DNA of 15,571 bases from Thermoguttaceae bacterium (GTDB lineage Bacteria; Planctomycetota; Planctomycetia; Pirellulales; Thermoguttaceae): the NCBI GenBank assembly GCA_024653385.1, contig JANLFZ010000026.1:3271-18841 (forward strand). The letters run 5' to 3'. The notes under the pieces are model-generated. The model saw only the letters and a list, made by a program, of their open reading frames with translations, made no database searches and was not told the DNA's origin. Shown here in pieces: positions 6,179 through 13,760 of the stretch. A program made the position numbers and the translations under genes. Positions within the stretch are counted from its first letter, which is position 1; every line of letters starts with the position of its first letter.

Positions 6179-6923
6179 GGTGGACCTGGCTGCCATGCGA
6201 GGGCTCGTCGAAGGGCTCGGTTACCATCCGCTGTTCGTCACAGTCAGTGGGGCGCACTTGTACGGCTTCCCTTCATCCGACAGCGACGTGGACCTGCGGG
6301 GCTGCCACTTGCTGCCCTTGGAGGATGTGGTGGGGATCGACGTCCCCCCGCTTACGTTGGAATACAAGACCGTGGCTGACGGCACCGAGGTCGAGTTGGT
6401 CAGCCACGAGGCGGGCAAGTACCTGCGCCTGCTGGTCCGCAATAACGCCTACATCCTGGAGCAGATCTTCTCGCCCCTCGTGGTTCTTGGGCAAGAGTTC
6501 CTCGACGAGTTGCGCCCACTGGCCCGACGCTGCATTACACGGCATCACTACCACCATTACCGGGGCTTCTACGCCACCCAGCGCAAACTGATCGCCAAGG
6601 ACGTGCCGAAACGGGCCAAGCCGGTGCTATACGCCTACCGGGTGCTCATGACGGGCATCCACCTGCTTCGAACGGGGGAAGTCGAAGCCAATCTGCTGCG
6701 GCTTAACCAGCACTTCGGCCTGGGATTCCTGGACGAGCTGATCGCAAGAAAGATCGGCGGCGAGGCCACCCCGGTTGACTCTCTGGAGTGGTCGTTCCAC
6801 GAGGCGCGCCTGGCCGAGCTGGAGGCCCAACTCGATCAGGCGTTCGCCGATTCACCGCTGCCGGACGACCGGGACCGGAAGGCCGTCAGCGACTTCCTGG
6901 TGCGGTTGCGCCTGGCAAAGTGA
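6171..6923 (+). CDS. Second COG3541-type nucleotidyltransferase
   Basis: A 250-residue protein, essentially the nucleotidyltransferase domain alone. Its motif VSGAHLYGFPSSDSDVDLRG (25-44) has the acidic pair Asp39 and Asp41. EVELVSHEAGKYLRL (73-87) matches the equivalent block of the preceding protein and probably supplies a third carboxylate. At the position after the motif glycine, where the family usually has Ser or Gly, this protein has Ala28, which may affect triphosphate binding. The helical region (HHYHHYRGFYATQRK, RVLMTGIHLLRTGEVEANL) parallels YKTYSGYVLSQFRR and IRLLYSGIAALQTGEIRI of its neighbour, so the two are paralogues and may act as a pair. The overlap with the upstream gene (start at 6171, upstream stop at 6178) shows an operon. 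The acceptor substrate is unknown. Confidence 0.86.
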   Translation: MLEVDLAAMRGLVEGLGYHPLFVTVSGAHLYGFPSSDSDVDLRGCHLLPLEDVVGIDVPPLTLEYKTVADGTEVELVSHEAGKYLRLLVRNNAYILEQIFSPLVVLGQEFLDELRPLARRCITRHHYHHYRGFYATQRKLIAKDVPKRAKPVLYAYRVLMTGIHLLRTGEVEANLLRLNQHFGLGFLDELIARKIGGEATPVDSLEWSFHEARLAELEAQLDQAFADSPLPDDRDRKAVSDFLVRLRLAK

Positions 6924-6943
6924 GCCGTGTCGATTCGCGTCGA

Positions 6944-7303
6944 TCAAGGTCGGCCCGCGACCTGTCGCAGTTCCTTCCAGATCACTTTGGCGCAGTCGCG
7001 GTCGAGGCGGACCAGTTGGGTCCGCCGCGTGTCGATGGTCGTGGTCTTTCCGCTGGGGGTCTTTGCGTAGACAAAGGGCAAGCAGATCGCCAACACCCGC
7101 ATCGGACGGCCCGCGTTGGTCGGGATCGTCTTTAGCCGCACCAGTTCGTGCGGCGAAAGCGTCGCCCCGCAGGCGTCCCACAGGAACGACGGGAAATCGA
7201 CGGTCTGGTTCAACAGCGCGATGTAGTCACCGCAGGCGAGGTCTTCGCCGGCGATGACCGCCGCGGCCGTGGCTGGAGGCTTGGATGTTGGACGGCTCTT
7301 CAT
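6944..7303 (-). CDS. Conserved hypothetical protein, planctomycete-type, 119 residues
   Basis: I recognise the style of a small protein common in Pirellula-like planctomycetes but know no function for it. Visible features are an alanine-rich variable N-terminus (1-20), then EDLACGDYIALLNQTVDFPSF (20-40), PMRVLAICLPFVYAKTPSGK (67-86) and a C-terminal DTRRTQLVRLDRDCAKVIWK block (91-110). It has no signal peptide and no membrane segment, and it carries four cysteines, at least two in conserved-looking contexts. It follows the response regulator by 85 nt on the same strand and may be at the end of that transcript. The ATG at 7303 lacks a good Shine-Dalgarno; the long frame continuing upstream to 8368 is antisense-like noise through the regulator gene. 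Confidence 0.65.
   Translation of the reverse strand: MKSRPTSKPPATAAAVIAGEDLACGDYIALLNQTVDFPSFLWDACGATLSPHELVRLKTIPTNAGRPMRVLAICLPFVYAKTPSGKTTTIDTRRTQLVRLDRDCAKVIWKELRQVAGRP
6947..6963. terminator. Hairpin between convergent genes
   Basis: AGGTCG (6947-6952) pairs perfectly with CGACCT (6958-6963) over a 5-nt loop. It lies 23 nt after the second nucleotidyltransferase stop and overlaps the end of the opposing small gene. With no T-run on either strand, a terminator role is only possible. Confidence 0.3.
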
Positions 7304-7388
7304 ATTCGGCGTGGGACACAGTCGAACGCGGACTGGTTCGGGCCTTTCCATAACGCTATAGATACCGCCGAAGGCAAGAAGGTTCGTC

Positions 7389-8762
7389 TCAAGACGCCGT
7401 GCGACCCGGGCGCAGACCGTACTTCTTGATCTTGTTGTAGACCGTGACGCGATCGACCTGGAGGATCTCGGCGGTGCGGGTGATGTTTCCGCCCGTGCGC
7501 TCGAGCACGGCGGCGATGTGGCGTCGCTCGATCTCGGCCAGGGAATCGCCCGCGCTTGGGTCGCCGCGAGTAGCCCCCCCCAAGGGAAGGTCCTCCGCCC
7601 GAAGAACCGGGCCGCGGCCGACGACCATGGCCCGCTCGATCGCGTTGGACAGCTCGCGCACGTTGCCGGGCCAATCGTGCCGCATGAGGCGCTCGATGGC
7701 GTCGGGGGCGATGTCGACCGGCTGCTTGTGCATCTGGGCAGCGAACCGGGCCACGAAGTGCCGGGCCAGCGCGGGAATGTCGGAGCGCCGGGCCCGCAGG
7801 GGAGGCAGGTCGATCGTAAAGACGTGGATGCGGTAGTAGAAGTCCTCGCGGAACCGGCCCTCGGCGACCGCGCGCTCGAGGTCCTCGTTCGTCGCGACGA
7901 TGACCCGAAAGTCGACTTTGACCGGCCGGGTCCCGCCAATGCGCACCAGTTCCTTCGTCTCGAGCACGCGCAAGAGATCCACCTGCATCTTGGGGTGGAT
8001 GGCTCCCACCTCGTCGAGAAAGAGCGTGCCGCCGTCGGCCAGTTCGATCTTGCCTTTGCGCCGAGCCACGGCGCCGGTGAAGGCCCCCTTCTCGTAGCCG
8101 AACAACTCGCTTTCCAACAGGCTTTCGGGCAGGCCGCCGCAATTGACCGGCACCAGGGGGAAGTACCGGCGATTGCTCCGGGCGTGGATGGTCCGGGCGA
8201 TGAGTTCCTTGCCGGTGCCGCTCTCGCCGCGCAAGAGCACGGTCGCGTCGGTCGCGGCGACTTGCTCGACAAGCTCCATGACCGTGCGCATGGGAGGGCT
8301 ATCGCCCACGATCGTCTCCCCGCCGGCCAGCCCCTCGATCGTTTCGCGCAACTGGAGGTTCTCTTCACGCAAGCGGCGCGCTTCCAACGCGCGGAGGACG
8401 AGGTGGCTGATCTCGTCCGGGTCGATCGGCTTGGTGACGTAGTCGAAGGCCCCCTGCTTCAGCGCCCGCACCGCGGTATCGACCGAGGCGAAGGCGGTAA
8501 TCATGATCACCGCGGTCTGCGAATCGAGGCGGCGGATGTGTTCTTGGAGTTCCAGGCCGTCCATGCCGGGCATCTTGATGTCGAGGAGGGCCACGTCGAA
8601 CCGACGCTCTTGCAAGGCTCGCATGGCCTCGTGGGCGTTTTCCGCGGTGGCGACCTCGTGGCCGTCCTTCCGAAGCCAATGGGCCAGGGAGTCGCGGACC
8701 GAGAATTCGTCGTCCACGATCAGGATGGTTCCGGGGCGAGCCGTGTTGGCAAGGGTCGTCAT
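7389..8762 (-). CDS. Sigma-54-dependent response regulator (NtrC/AtoC type)
   Basis: A 457-residue transcription activator with three domains in order. The receiver (about 11-125) has acidic residues Asp17 and Asp18, phospho-acceptor Asp61 in LLDIKMPGMDG, and the later Thr (MITAF) and Lys (VTKPID) of the switch. The AAA+ domain (about 148-385) has Walker A GESGTGKE, an intact GAFTGA loop that contacts sigma-54, Walker B GGTLFLDE and the DWPGNVREL motif. The Fis-type helix-turn-helix is at the C-terminus (GGNITRTAEILQVDRVTVYN). When phosphorylated, such proteins remodel sigma-54 polymerase at -24/-12 promoters. The start at 8762 begins 23 nt after the kinase stop, so kinase and regulator form an operon and a cognate pair. 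No -24/-12 promoter was recognised nearby; its targets are probably elsewhere. Confidence 0.94.
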   Translation of the reverse strand: MTTLANTARPGTILIVDDEFSVRDSLAHWLRKDGHEVATAENAHEAMRALQERRFDVALLDIKMPGMDGLELQEHIRRLDSQTAVIMITAFASVDTAVRALKQGAFDYVTKPIDPDEISHLVLRALEARRLREENLQLRETIEGLAGGETIVGDSPPMRTVMELVEQVAATDATVLLRGESGTGKELIARTIHARSNRRYFPLVPVNCGGLPESLLESELFGYEKGAFTGAVARRKGKIELADGGTLFLDEVGAIHPKMQVDLLRVLETKELVRIGGTRPVKVDFRVIVATNEDLERAVAEGRFREDFYYRIHVFTIDLPPLRARRSDIPALARHFVARFAAQMHKQPVDIAPDAIERLMRHDWPGNVRELSNAIERAMVVGRGPVLRAEDLPLGGATRGDPSAGDSLAEIERRHIAAVLERTGGNITRTAEILQVDRVTVYNKIKKYGLRPGRTAS

Positions 8763-8785
8763 GAGAGCGTTTCGTTGAAGAAGTC

Positions 8786-10447
8786 CTAGGAAACCGGCTT
8801 CCACGAGCCGGCCGTTTCGAGGTCGTCCTGGCAGTGCTCCGGCGGCTTGCGAGGCAGGCGCAGACGGAACACCGAGCCCCGGCCCGCCTCGGACTCCACG
8901 TCGATCTGCCCGCCGTGCCGCCGGACGATCCCGTAGACCACCGCCAGTCCAAGCCCGACGCCGTTCTCCTTCTCCTTGGTCGAGAAGAACGGCTCGAAGA
9001 TGTGGGGAAGGACATCGGGCGGAATGCCGACGCCGGTGTCGCCAATCTCGATCCGGACCTCGTCGGCATCGCCGGAAAGCCGCACGCTCAGCTCGGCATA
9101 GTCGGCGTCCGGCCCGTTCATCGCCTCGACGGCATTGACCAGCAGGGCCACCAAAGCCTGCTGGAGCTGGCCGGCATCGGCCACGATCTGGCTGTCGCCC
9201 GAGAGAAACTCGCTGCGGAGCCTCACCCCGCTGATCTCGAGGTGGTGACGGACCAGCATCAAGCTCCGCTCGACGACCTCGTTGAGATCGACCGGCGCCA
9301 TGGCGGCGCCGGTGCGCCGGGCGAAGACCAAGAGGTTCTGCACGATCGCGCCGCACCGCCCGCACTCCTTCTCCATCCATCCAAGGTAGCGCGTCAGCTC
9401 GTCGCGCACGCCGGGTTCGAGCGGCTGTTCGTCGAGTTCGCGCCGCACCAGGCGCGCGTAGGCGAGGATGCCGCTGATCGGGTTGTTCAACTCGTGGGCG
9501 ACCGTGGCCGACAGCTTGCCCAGGGACGCCATCTTTTCCATGTGCAGCACCTGGCGCTCGGCCCGGCGCAATTCCTCGGTCTTTTCGATCACCTTCTCTT
9601 CGAGCTTCTGCGACCACTCGATGACTTCGCGGCGCGCGTCGCCGAGGTCGCGGGCCATCTGGTTGAATGCCTCGGCCAGGCGGGCCAGCTCGTGACCGCC
9701 GCGGACCTCGATGCGCGTGTCGAGATCGCCGTCGGCAATTCGCCGCGTGGCCTGGTAGAGCTGGAACACCGGCCGATGGACAAGCCGGCGAATGAACACC
9801 GCGGCCACCGCCCCGACGATGCCGACCAGCACCAACGTGGTCCACAGGAACTGCCGCTGGGCGGTCTGGGTGGCTGCCTCGACCGGGGCCATCGACATCT
9901 CGAGGTCGAGCACGCCCAGGACGCGCTGGTCGGCCGGATGCGCGTGGCAGGCCGCCGTCGAGCAACTCGGCTCGTTCTCGATGACCGTCAGTTGCCGGAG
10001 GACCTCGACGCCATCGCCCGATCGGGCGAAGCCGCTTTGCTCCAAGACCGCCTCGTCGCGCGCCTTCTCGTCGTCCGTGTGACAGCTTCGGCAGGTTTCG
10101 GAGCCGGGCCAGATTCGATCGCCGATCTCGTTACGATCGGCCGACATGGCCACCAGACCCTCCTTGTCGTAGACGCGCACGGCGGCGATCTCCGACCCGT
10201 CGGCCAGCCGCTCGATGATGGCCTGGACCTCGTCCTTGCGGTTCAGCAGCATGCCGTCGTGCGTGGCCCGCTTGATCAAACCGCTGTAGCGGTGGATGTC
10301 GCCACGCACGAATCTCAAGAAGTGCTCTTTGTTCGAGCGGAAGCCAATGACCGCGTGAACCGCCAGCACCGCCCCCACGGTCACAAACAACGGGACCAAC
10401 AGCCGAAACCCCAACGACTGGTAGAACGCTTTCGGCTTGTCGTCCAT
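8786..10447 (-). CDS. Membrane histidine kinase with a putative c-type-heme periplasmic sensor
   Basis: A 553-residue sensor kinase. The first transmembrane segment is at about 12-35 and the second at about 200-219. Between them is an extracytoplasmic domain with CRSCH (119-123, a CxxCH heme-attachment motif) and CSTAACH (162-168, CX4CH, a variant used in some multiheme cytochromes). After the second membrane helix come HAMP (about 220-275), a coiled coil, the HisKA H-box with His318 (ATVAHELNNP), then the HATPase N-box (QALVALLVNAVEAM), GDTGVGIP, FEPFFSTKE and GLGLAVV. Heme ligation would let it sense redox state, NO, CO or oxygen. The ATG at 10447 is chosen because a good promoter at 10487-10516 lies just upstream; an ATG at 10516 would lie in the -35 box. 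The downstream gene is the cognate sigma-54 activator. Confidence 0.92.
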   Translation of the reverse strand: MDDKPKAFYQSLGFRLLVPLFVTVGAVLAVHAVIGFRSNKEHFLRFVRGDIHRYSGLIKRATHDGMLLNRKDEVQAIIERLADGSEIAAVRVYDKEGLVAMSADRNEIGDRIWPGSETCRSCHTDDEKARDEAVLEQSGFARSGDGVEVLRQLTVIENEPSCSTAACHAHPADQRVLGVLDLEMSMAPVEAATQTAQRQFLWTTLVLVGIVGAVAAVFIRRLVHRPVFQLYQATRRIADGDLDTRIEVRGGHELARLAEAFNQMARDLGDARREVIEWSQKLEEKVIEKTEELRRAERQVLHMEKMASLGKLSATVAHELNNPISGILAYARLVRRELDEQPLEPGVRDELTRYLGWMEKECGRCGAIVQNLLVFARRTGAAMAPVDLNEVVERSLMLVRHHLEISGVRLRSEFLSGDSQIVADAGQLQQALVALLVNAVEAMNGPDADYAELSVRLSGDADEVRIEIGDTGVGIPPDVLPHIFEPFFSTKEKENGVGLGLAVVYGIVRRHGGQIDVESEAGRGSVFRLRLPRKPPEHCQDDLETAGSWKPVS

Positions 10448-10486
10448 GGAGGTCCTGCAACCGAGGGTGACCGTCGTGCCTAAGCC

Positions 10487-10516
10487 AGTATAGCAGGAGA
10501 GTGTTGAGGATCTCAA
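10487..10516 (-). promoter_or_regulatory. Sigma-70-like promoter of the kinase-regulator operon
   Basis: On the minus strand a -35 TTGAGA (10516-10511) is followed by an 18-nt spacer and a -10 TATACT (10492-10487), each five of six consensus. The start would be near 10480, giving a leader of about 32 nt before the ATG at 10447. Confidence 0.68.
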
Positions 10517-10517
10517 C
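10503..10517. promoter_or_regulatory. Inverted repeat over the -35 box, possible operator
   Basis: GTTGAG (10503-10508) and CTCAAC (10512-10517) form perfect 6-bp arms around three nt. The dyad covers the -35 of the kinase promoter, where a bound repressor would block polymerase. No matching site was seen elsewhere in the window. Confidence 0.4.
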
Positions 10518-10695
10518 GGCCTGTTGACTATTTCTGCGCCTACTGAATGCCCCCACCGACAACCCGAGGACGCCGCAAGTGGTTATTCAGAAAAGTGTTG
10601 CGCGCGTGCGGCACCGTCTTGAAGCCGCGGTACGTCGTTTGCGAACCTCGTGGATTCGGACAAAGCCCCGGGAACCGCTAGAGAAAAGGCGTCCC

Positions 10696-10920
10696 ATGCA
10701 CCAATTCGCCCTTTGGCTCAAGTTTGCGTTGACGGTTGTGGTATACGGTCTGGTCTTGGTTGCCGGGGCGGTATTGGCCGTTCTTTTGGCCCGGCCCCTG
10801 ATGGTCCTAGCGGTCGTGGTCGCCGTGGTGGCCGCGGTTCTCTCGGCCTTTAGCCCCCGATTCTATGCGTGGTTCGAGCAACTCGGCGAACCGCGCGGCC
10901 ATCTGAGGGCGGCGCGCTGA
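10696..10920 (+). CDS. Small membrane protein of unknown function
   Basis: A 74-residue protein that I do not recognise. It has two consecutive hydrophobic stretches, about residues 6-30 and 33-50, separated by an arginine-proline turn (LLARPL), so a helical hairpin in the membrane is likely. A C-terminal tail (SPRFYAWFEQLGEPRGHLRAAR) follows. The ATG at 10696 is preferred because AAAAGG stands six nt before it; the ATG at 10579 would add an arginine-rich stretch without a good ribosome site. It is divergent from the heme-type kinase (about 250 nt apart) and convergent with the glycosyltransferase. Composition and a good Shine-Dalgarno support it; no homology is claimed. Confidence 0.6.
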   Translation: MHQFALWLKFALTVVVYGLVLVAGAVLAVLLARPLMVLAVVVAVVAAVLSAFSPRFYAWFEQLGEPRGHLRAAR

Positions 10921-11002
10921 GTCGGTCGGTTTCGGGCACTCGCGGGGGCACCTGCTTTGTCGATCGCCGAACCCAGGTTGTCGCGCATGGGGGGCTATAG
11001 CG

Positions 11003-12553
11003 CTAGCCCATCGAGGAAACCTGGCTGACGATCGGCATGTGCATGGGACCGACCGCCACGACGGTGGTCGCCGGGTCGATCCGAACCCAGGCAGTGGCGT
11101 TGCCATCGTTGGACGGACAGGGCGCAGCCCATGTCCGTAGCGCTTCGAAGTACCGCGCCACCTCCGGGTTTCCCGGTGTGGCCGACTCCCATTGCCGGAG
11201 GATCGGTTCGATGCCTTCGGTTTGCCCGCTGGCCAACAGCGCCTGGGCGAGGCCCCGCAGGCAAATCGGGTCATGGCACCCGGCCACGTACGCGCTCTGA
11301 AGATAACCGAGGGCGGCGGTCCACTCGCCCCGGACGGCCCGACATGCGCCCCGCACGGCATTCCGGAATGGTTCGCGGTCCTGGCGCGGCATGGGCAGTC
11401 GCTCGGCAACGCGCAGGGCCTCGACCGTCCTCCCCTCGCGCACCAGCAACTCCACCAGCCCGCGCCGCGCACGGTGCGAGTCGGGACGTTTCTGGAGACA
11501 CTCGTCGAGCGTGTGGCGGGCCTCGTCCATCCGGCCCTGAAGCTGGTAAGCCGCGCTGAGGCAAAGCACGGCCGTATCCGCTAGGTCGGTGGGATGCCAG
11601 GTTTCCAGATCGACCCGGCCGAAGTTCACGGCCGTCTCGAACGCTCTCACGGCCAGATCCGTGCGGTTCCTTTCCTGGAGGAATCCTCCCATGGCGCAGA
11701 GCAATGGGGCGTCGAAGGGGTAGACTTCAAGGGCCTCCAGCCCGAGTGCCAGGCGTTCATCCTCCTCGCCCGAACCGGCCGCAAAGGTCGCCAACAGCCC
11801 GTAATACCCTTCGAGCATCTCGGTGGAACCGCGCACCGCCGTGCGCACGGCCTCGGAGAACGACTGGCGAGCCAACGGCCAGTCTTCCAGCACGGTCGCC
11901 GCATCGCCCATCGCCAACAGAGCCCTGGGCGGCAGGGTGTCGCCCGGTCCTTGCTCGAGCATGGCCAGTTCGAGGTCGCGGTTGGCTTTCTTCGCCCTGC
12001 GCGCCGGATCGTGTTCCCGGCGATGGCGGAGGATTCTCCCGGGGGCCATGACGATCGAGAGCCCTGCCGACTCGATCGAAGGCCGCAACGTCTCCCGAAC
12101 GCGGCCCTCGAAGTGCAGGTCGCCTCGGTTGGGCATCAGGCGCACGCGAGCGGCCTGCTCTCCCGCTCGGCCCGGTTCCCTCGGCGGCATCTCGACCATG
12201 ATCCAACCGGCGATGCGCCGGTCGGCGTCGCCCTCGTCGACGAACGCCCGGAGGTGTTTCGCCGACTCGGGCACGAGGCGTTCGCCCGCGTCCAACCACA
12301 GGATCCAGTCGCCGGTCACATCGCGGAGGAGGCGATTTCGGGCGGCGGCGAAGTCGTTTTCCCAGTCGGCGTGGCGGACCGTGGCGCCCAGGTGGACGGC
12401 CACCTCCGCCGTGTCGTCGACGGAGCCGGTATCGAGCACCACGATTTCGTCGGCAATGCACCGCACGCTCTCGATGCTCTCGGCAATGACCTCCGCCTCG
12501 TCGCGAACAATCATGGCCACGGTCAAGCGGGGCCGAGGCTCGATCGACATCAT
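11003..12553 (-). CDS. Family 2 glycosyltransferase with TPR-like C-terminal repeats
   Basis: A 516-residue protein. The N-terminal GT-A fold (about 8-235) shows LTVAMIVRDEAE, the donor-binding VVLDTGSVDDT (39-48), WENDFAAARN (64-73) and the metal-site strand WLDAGERL (87-93), where the usual DADE-like motif reads DAGE. The block FEGRVRETL is typical of the SunS/TPR-type GT2 subgroup. From about 240 to 490 the protein is helical, with TPR-like spacing (MLEGYYGLLATFAAG, AVLCLSAAYQLQGRMDEARHTLDECLQKRPDS, PICLRGLAQALLASGQTEGIEPIL), probably presenting a protein or glycan acceptor. The donor and acceptor are unknown. Two ATGs stand in tandem (12553, 12550); the first is nine nt from a strong AAGGAGGG (12562-12569). 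It has no signal peptide and is likely cytoplasmic. Confidence 0.88.
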   Translation of the reverse strand: MMSIEPRPRLTVAMIVRDEAEVIAESIESVRCIADEIVVLDTGSVDDTAEVAVHLGATVRHADWENDFAAARNRLLRDVTGDWILWLDAGERLVPESAKHLRAFVDEGDADRRIAGWIMVEMPPREPGRAGEQAARVRLMPNRGDLHFEGRVRETLRPSIESAGLSIVMAPGRILRHRREHDPARRAKKANRDLELAMLEQGPGDTLPPRALLAMGDAATVLEDWPLARQSFSEAVRTAVRGSTEMLEGYYGLLATFAAGSGEEDERLALGLEALEVYPFDAPLLCAMGGFLQERNRTDLAVRAFETAVNFGRVDLETWHPTDLADTAVLCLSAAYQLQGRMDEARHTLDECLQKRPDSHRARRGLVELLVREGRTVEALRVAERLPMPRQDREPFRNAVRGACRAVRGEWTAALGYLQSAYVAGCHDPICLRGLAQALLASGQTEGIEPILRQWESATPGNPEVARYFEALRTWAAPCPSNDGNATAWVRIDPATTVVAVGPMHMPIVSQVSSMG

Positions 12554-12561
12554 CAGAATCG

Positions 12562-12569
12562 CCCTCCTT
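12562..12569 (-). promoter_or_regulatory. Ribosome binding site of the glycosyltransferase
   Basis: The minus strand reads AAGGAGGG, a near-complete Shine-Dalgarno. The GGAGG core is nine nt from the ATG at 12553 and twelve from the next ATG at 12550, which decides the start. Confidence 0.75.
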
Positions 12570-12606
12570 GGCGCGAATCGAAGTCCGCTGCGGCCGATGG
12601 CGGGAG

Positions 12607-12637
12607 GCACGAATACCCCGATCGGGTCAATTCGTGC
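12607..12637. repeat. Nested inverted repeat upstream of the glycosyltransferase
   Basis: The outer arms GCACGAAT (12607-12614) and ATTCGTGC (12630-12637) are perfect 8-bp complements. Between them lies the perfect 10-bp palindrome CCCGATCGGG (12617-12626). The element is 54-84 bp before the glycosyltransferase ATG, in the right place for an operator or a leader hairpin. Confidence 0.5.
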
Positions 12638-12698
12638 GACATGCCACCACGGCTGAACCCCAATTAACGTCGGCTGGCCTAAACACGGATGTTGAGCG

Positions 12699-12727
12699 CC
12701 GGTCCAGAGACCGGTCTGGAGGACCGG
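12699..12727. repeat. Bulged hairpin in the xerD-glycosyltransferase intergenic region
   Basis: CCGGTCCAGA (12699-12708) pairs with TCTGG (12715-12719) and ACCGG (12723-12727), leaving a 3-nt bulge; an alternative is the 6-bp hairpin CCGGTC/GACCGG. It lies about 90 nt downstream of xerD. Without a T-run it is not a classical terminator. Confidence 0.35.
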
Positions 12728-12818
12728 CCCAAATAGGGGGTATCCTGACGAGAACGAGCCTGAGTCCTGGCGATTCCGCGGGAAGCCCATTCCCACGGAG
12801 TGATTTGAGCGTCCCCCG

Positions 12819-13760
12819 TCATGCGCGGGGGTGAAACTTGTGATGAACCGCCTTGAGCCGGGAAGTATCGACGTGCGTGTAGATTTGGGTCGTGGCGATG
12901 CTTGCGTGGCCCAGCATCTCTTGCACCTGGCGCAGGTCCGCGCCACCCGCCAGCAGGTGCGTGGCAAAGCTGTGCCGCATGGTGTGGGGGCTGATGTCGG
13001 GCGGGGCACCCACGCGCGCGGCATAGCGTTTGAGCAACTCCCAGATGCGCTCTCGCCGCAAACGCCTTCCGCGGTACGACAACAAGAGCCACGGCGGCTG
13101 CGTCCCGCTCCGCTGGACGAGGATCGATCGCTCGTGCTCCAAGTAGAGACGCACCGCCTCGGAGGCCCTCACACCAAGCGGCACCAGGCGTTCTTTGTCG
13201 CCTTTGCCGCGGCACCGGCAATAGCCCTCGTCCAGATGCACGTCGGTTACCTTGAGATGCGAGAGTTCCGAAGCCCGGCAGCCCGTGGCGTACAGCAGCT
13301 CCAAGAGGGCCCGATCCCTGCGCCAGAAAGGGTCCCACGATTGGGGGCCATCGAGTAGCCGATCGACTTGATCGGGAGTGAGCACCTTGGGCACGCGCTC
13401 CCACAGCTTCTGGCTGCCCAGGAGTTCGGCCAGGTTCTCCCGTAGGACACCTTCGAGTTGCAGATACCGGAAAAAGACCTTCAGCGATACGAGGTGCCGC
13501 GCCAGCGACGCCGGCCCGAGACCCTGCTCGTGCAGCCAAGCCGCATAGTCGGCCAGGTCGCGGATTGACAAGGTGGGGATGCTTCGTCCGGCCAGCCAAA
13601 GGTAGAACCGCTTCAGGTCGCGACGATATGCCGCGACCGTGTTTTCGGCCAGACGGCACTCGGTTGCGGCATATTCAAGAAACGCATCGAGCCACACACC
13701 GGCCGGGTGGGACGCGGCAGTTGGTCTGGGGCGTAAGGGACGGGGCCGTGGTCTGCCCAT
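12819..13760 (-). CDS. xerD: Tyrosine recombinase XerD
   Basis: A 313-residue site-specific recombinase of Xer length. The N-terminal SAM-like core-binding domain is at about 20-110 (FLEYAATECRLAENTVAAYRRDL) and the catalytic domain at about 125-300. The active-site residues are present: Arg162 (TGCRASEL), Lys186 (GKGDKERLVPL), His259 and Arg262 (SPHTMRHSFATHLL), His285 (LGHASIATTQ) and Tyr294 (IYTHV). The C-terminal THVDTSRLKAVHHKFHPRA resembles XerD more than XerC. With its partner it resolves chromosome dimers at dif sites near the terminus; no dif was recognised here. No transposon or integron features surround it, so a housekeeping role is likelier than a mobile one. The ATG at 13760 has GGGAG about eight nt upstream; residues 3-13 are an odd Arg-Pro tract, so a slightly later start is possible. 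It is divergent from the HD-domain gene. Confidence 0.92.
   Translation of the reverse strand: MGRPRPRPLRPRPTAASHPAGVWLDAFLEYAATECRLAENTVAAYRRDLKRFYLWLAGRSIPTLSIRDLADYAAWLHEQGLGPASLARHLVSLKVFFRYLQLEGVLRENLAELLGSQKLWERVPKVLTPDQVDRLLDGPQSWDPFWRRDRALLELLYATGCRASELSHLKVTDVHLDEGYCRCRGKGDKERLVPLGVRASEAVRLYLEHERSILVQRSGTQPPWLLLSYRGRRLRRERIWELLKRYAARVGAPPDISPHTMRHSFATHLLAGGADLRQVQEMLGHASIATTQIYTHVDTSRLKAVHHKFHPRA

Noticed and set aside
4028..6196. Minus-strand open frame of 722 codons opposite rsr and the first nucleotidyltransferase
   Set aside because: The composition is typical of antisense frames in GC-rich genes, with no motif, and two well-supported genes occupy the other strand.
8834..10483. 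Plus-strand open frame of 549 codons opposite the kinase
   Set aside because: The repetitive Asp/His/Leu/Arg-rich translation is a shadow of the kinase codons; all kinase boxes are on the minus strand.
12813..12831. CCCCC/GGGGG inverted repeat at the xerD stop as a terminator
   Set aside because: It overlaps the stop codon, has only five reliable pairs and no T-run; common by chance at this GC content.
12679..13659. Alternative minus-strand frames extending the glycosyltransferase or overlapping xerD
   Set aside because: The glycosyltransferase fold begins just after the ATG at 12553 with a strong ribosome site; the upstream extension reads through xerD out of frame.
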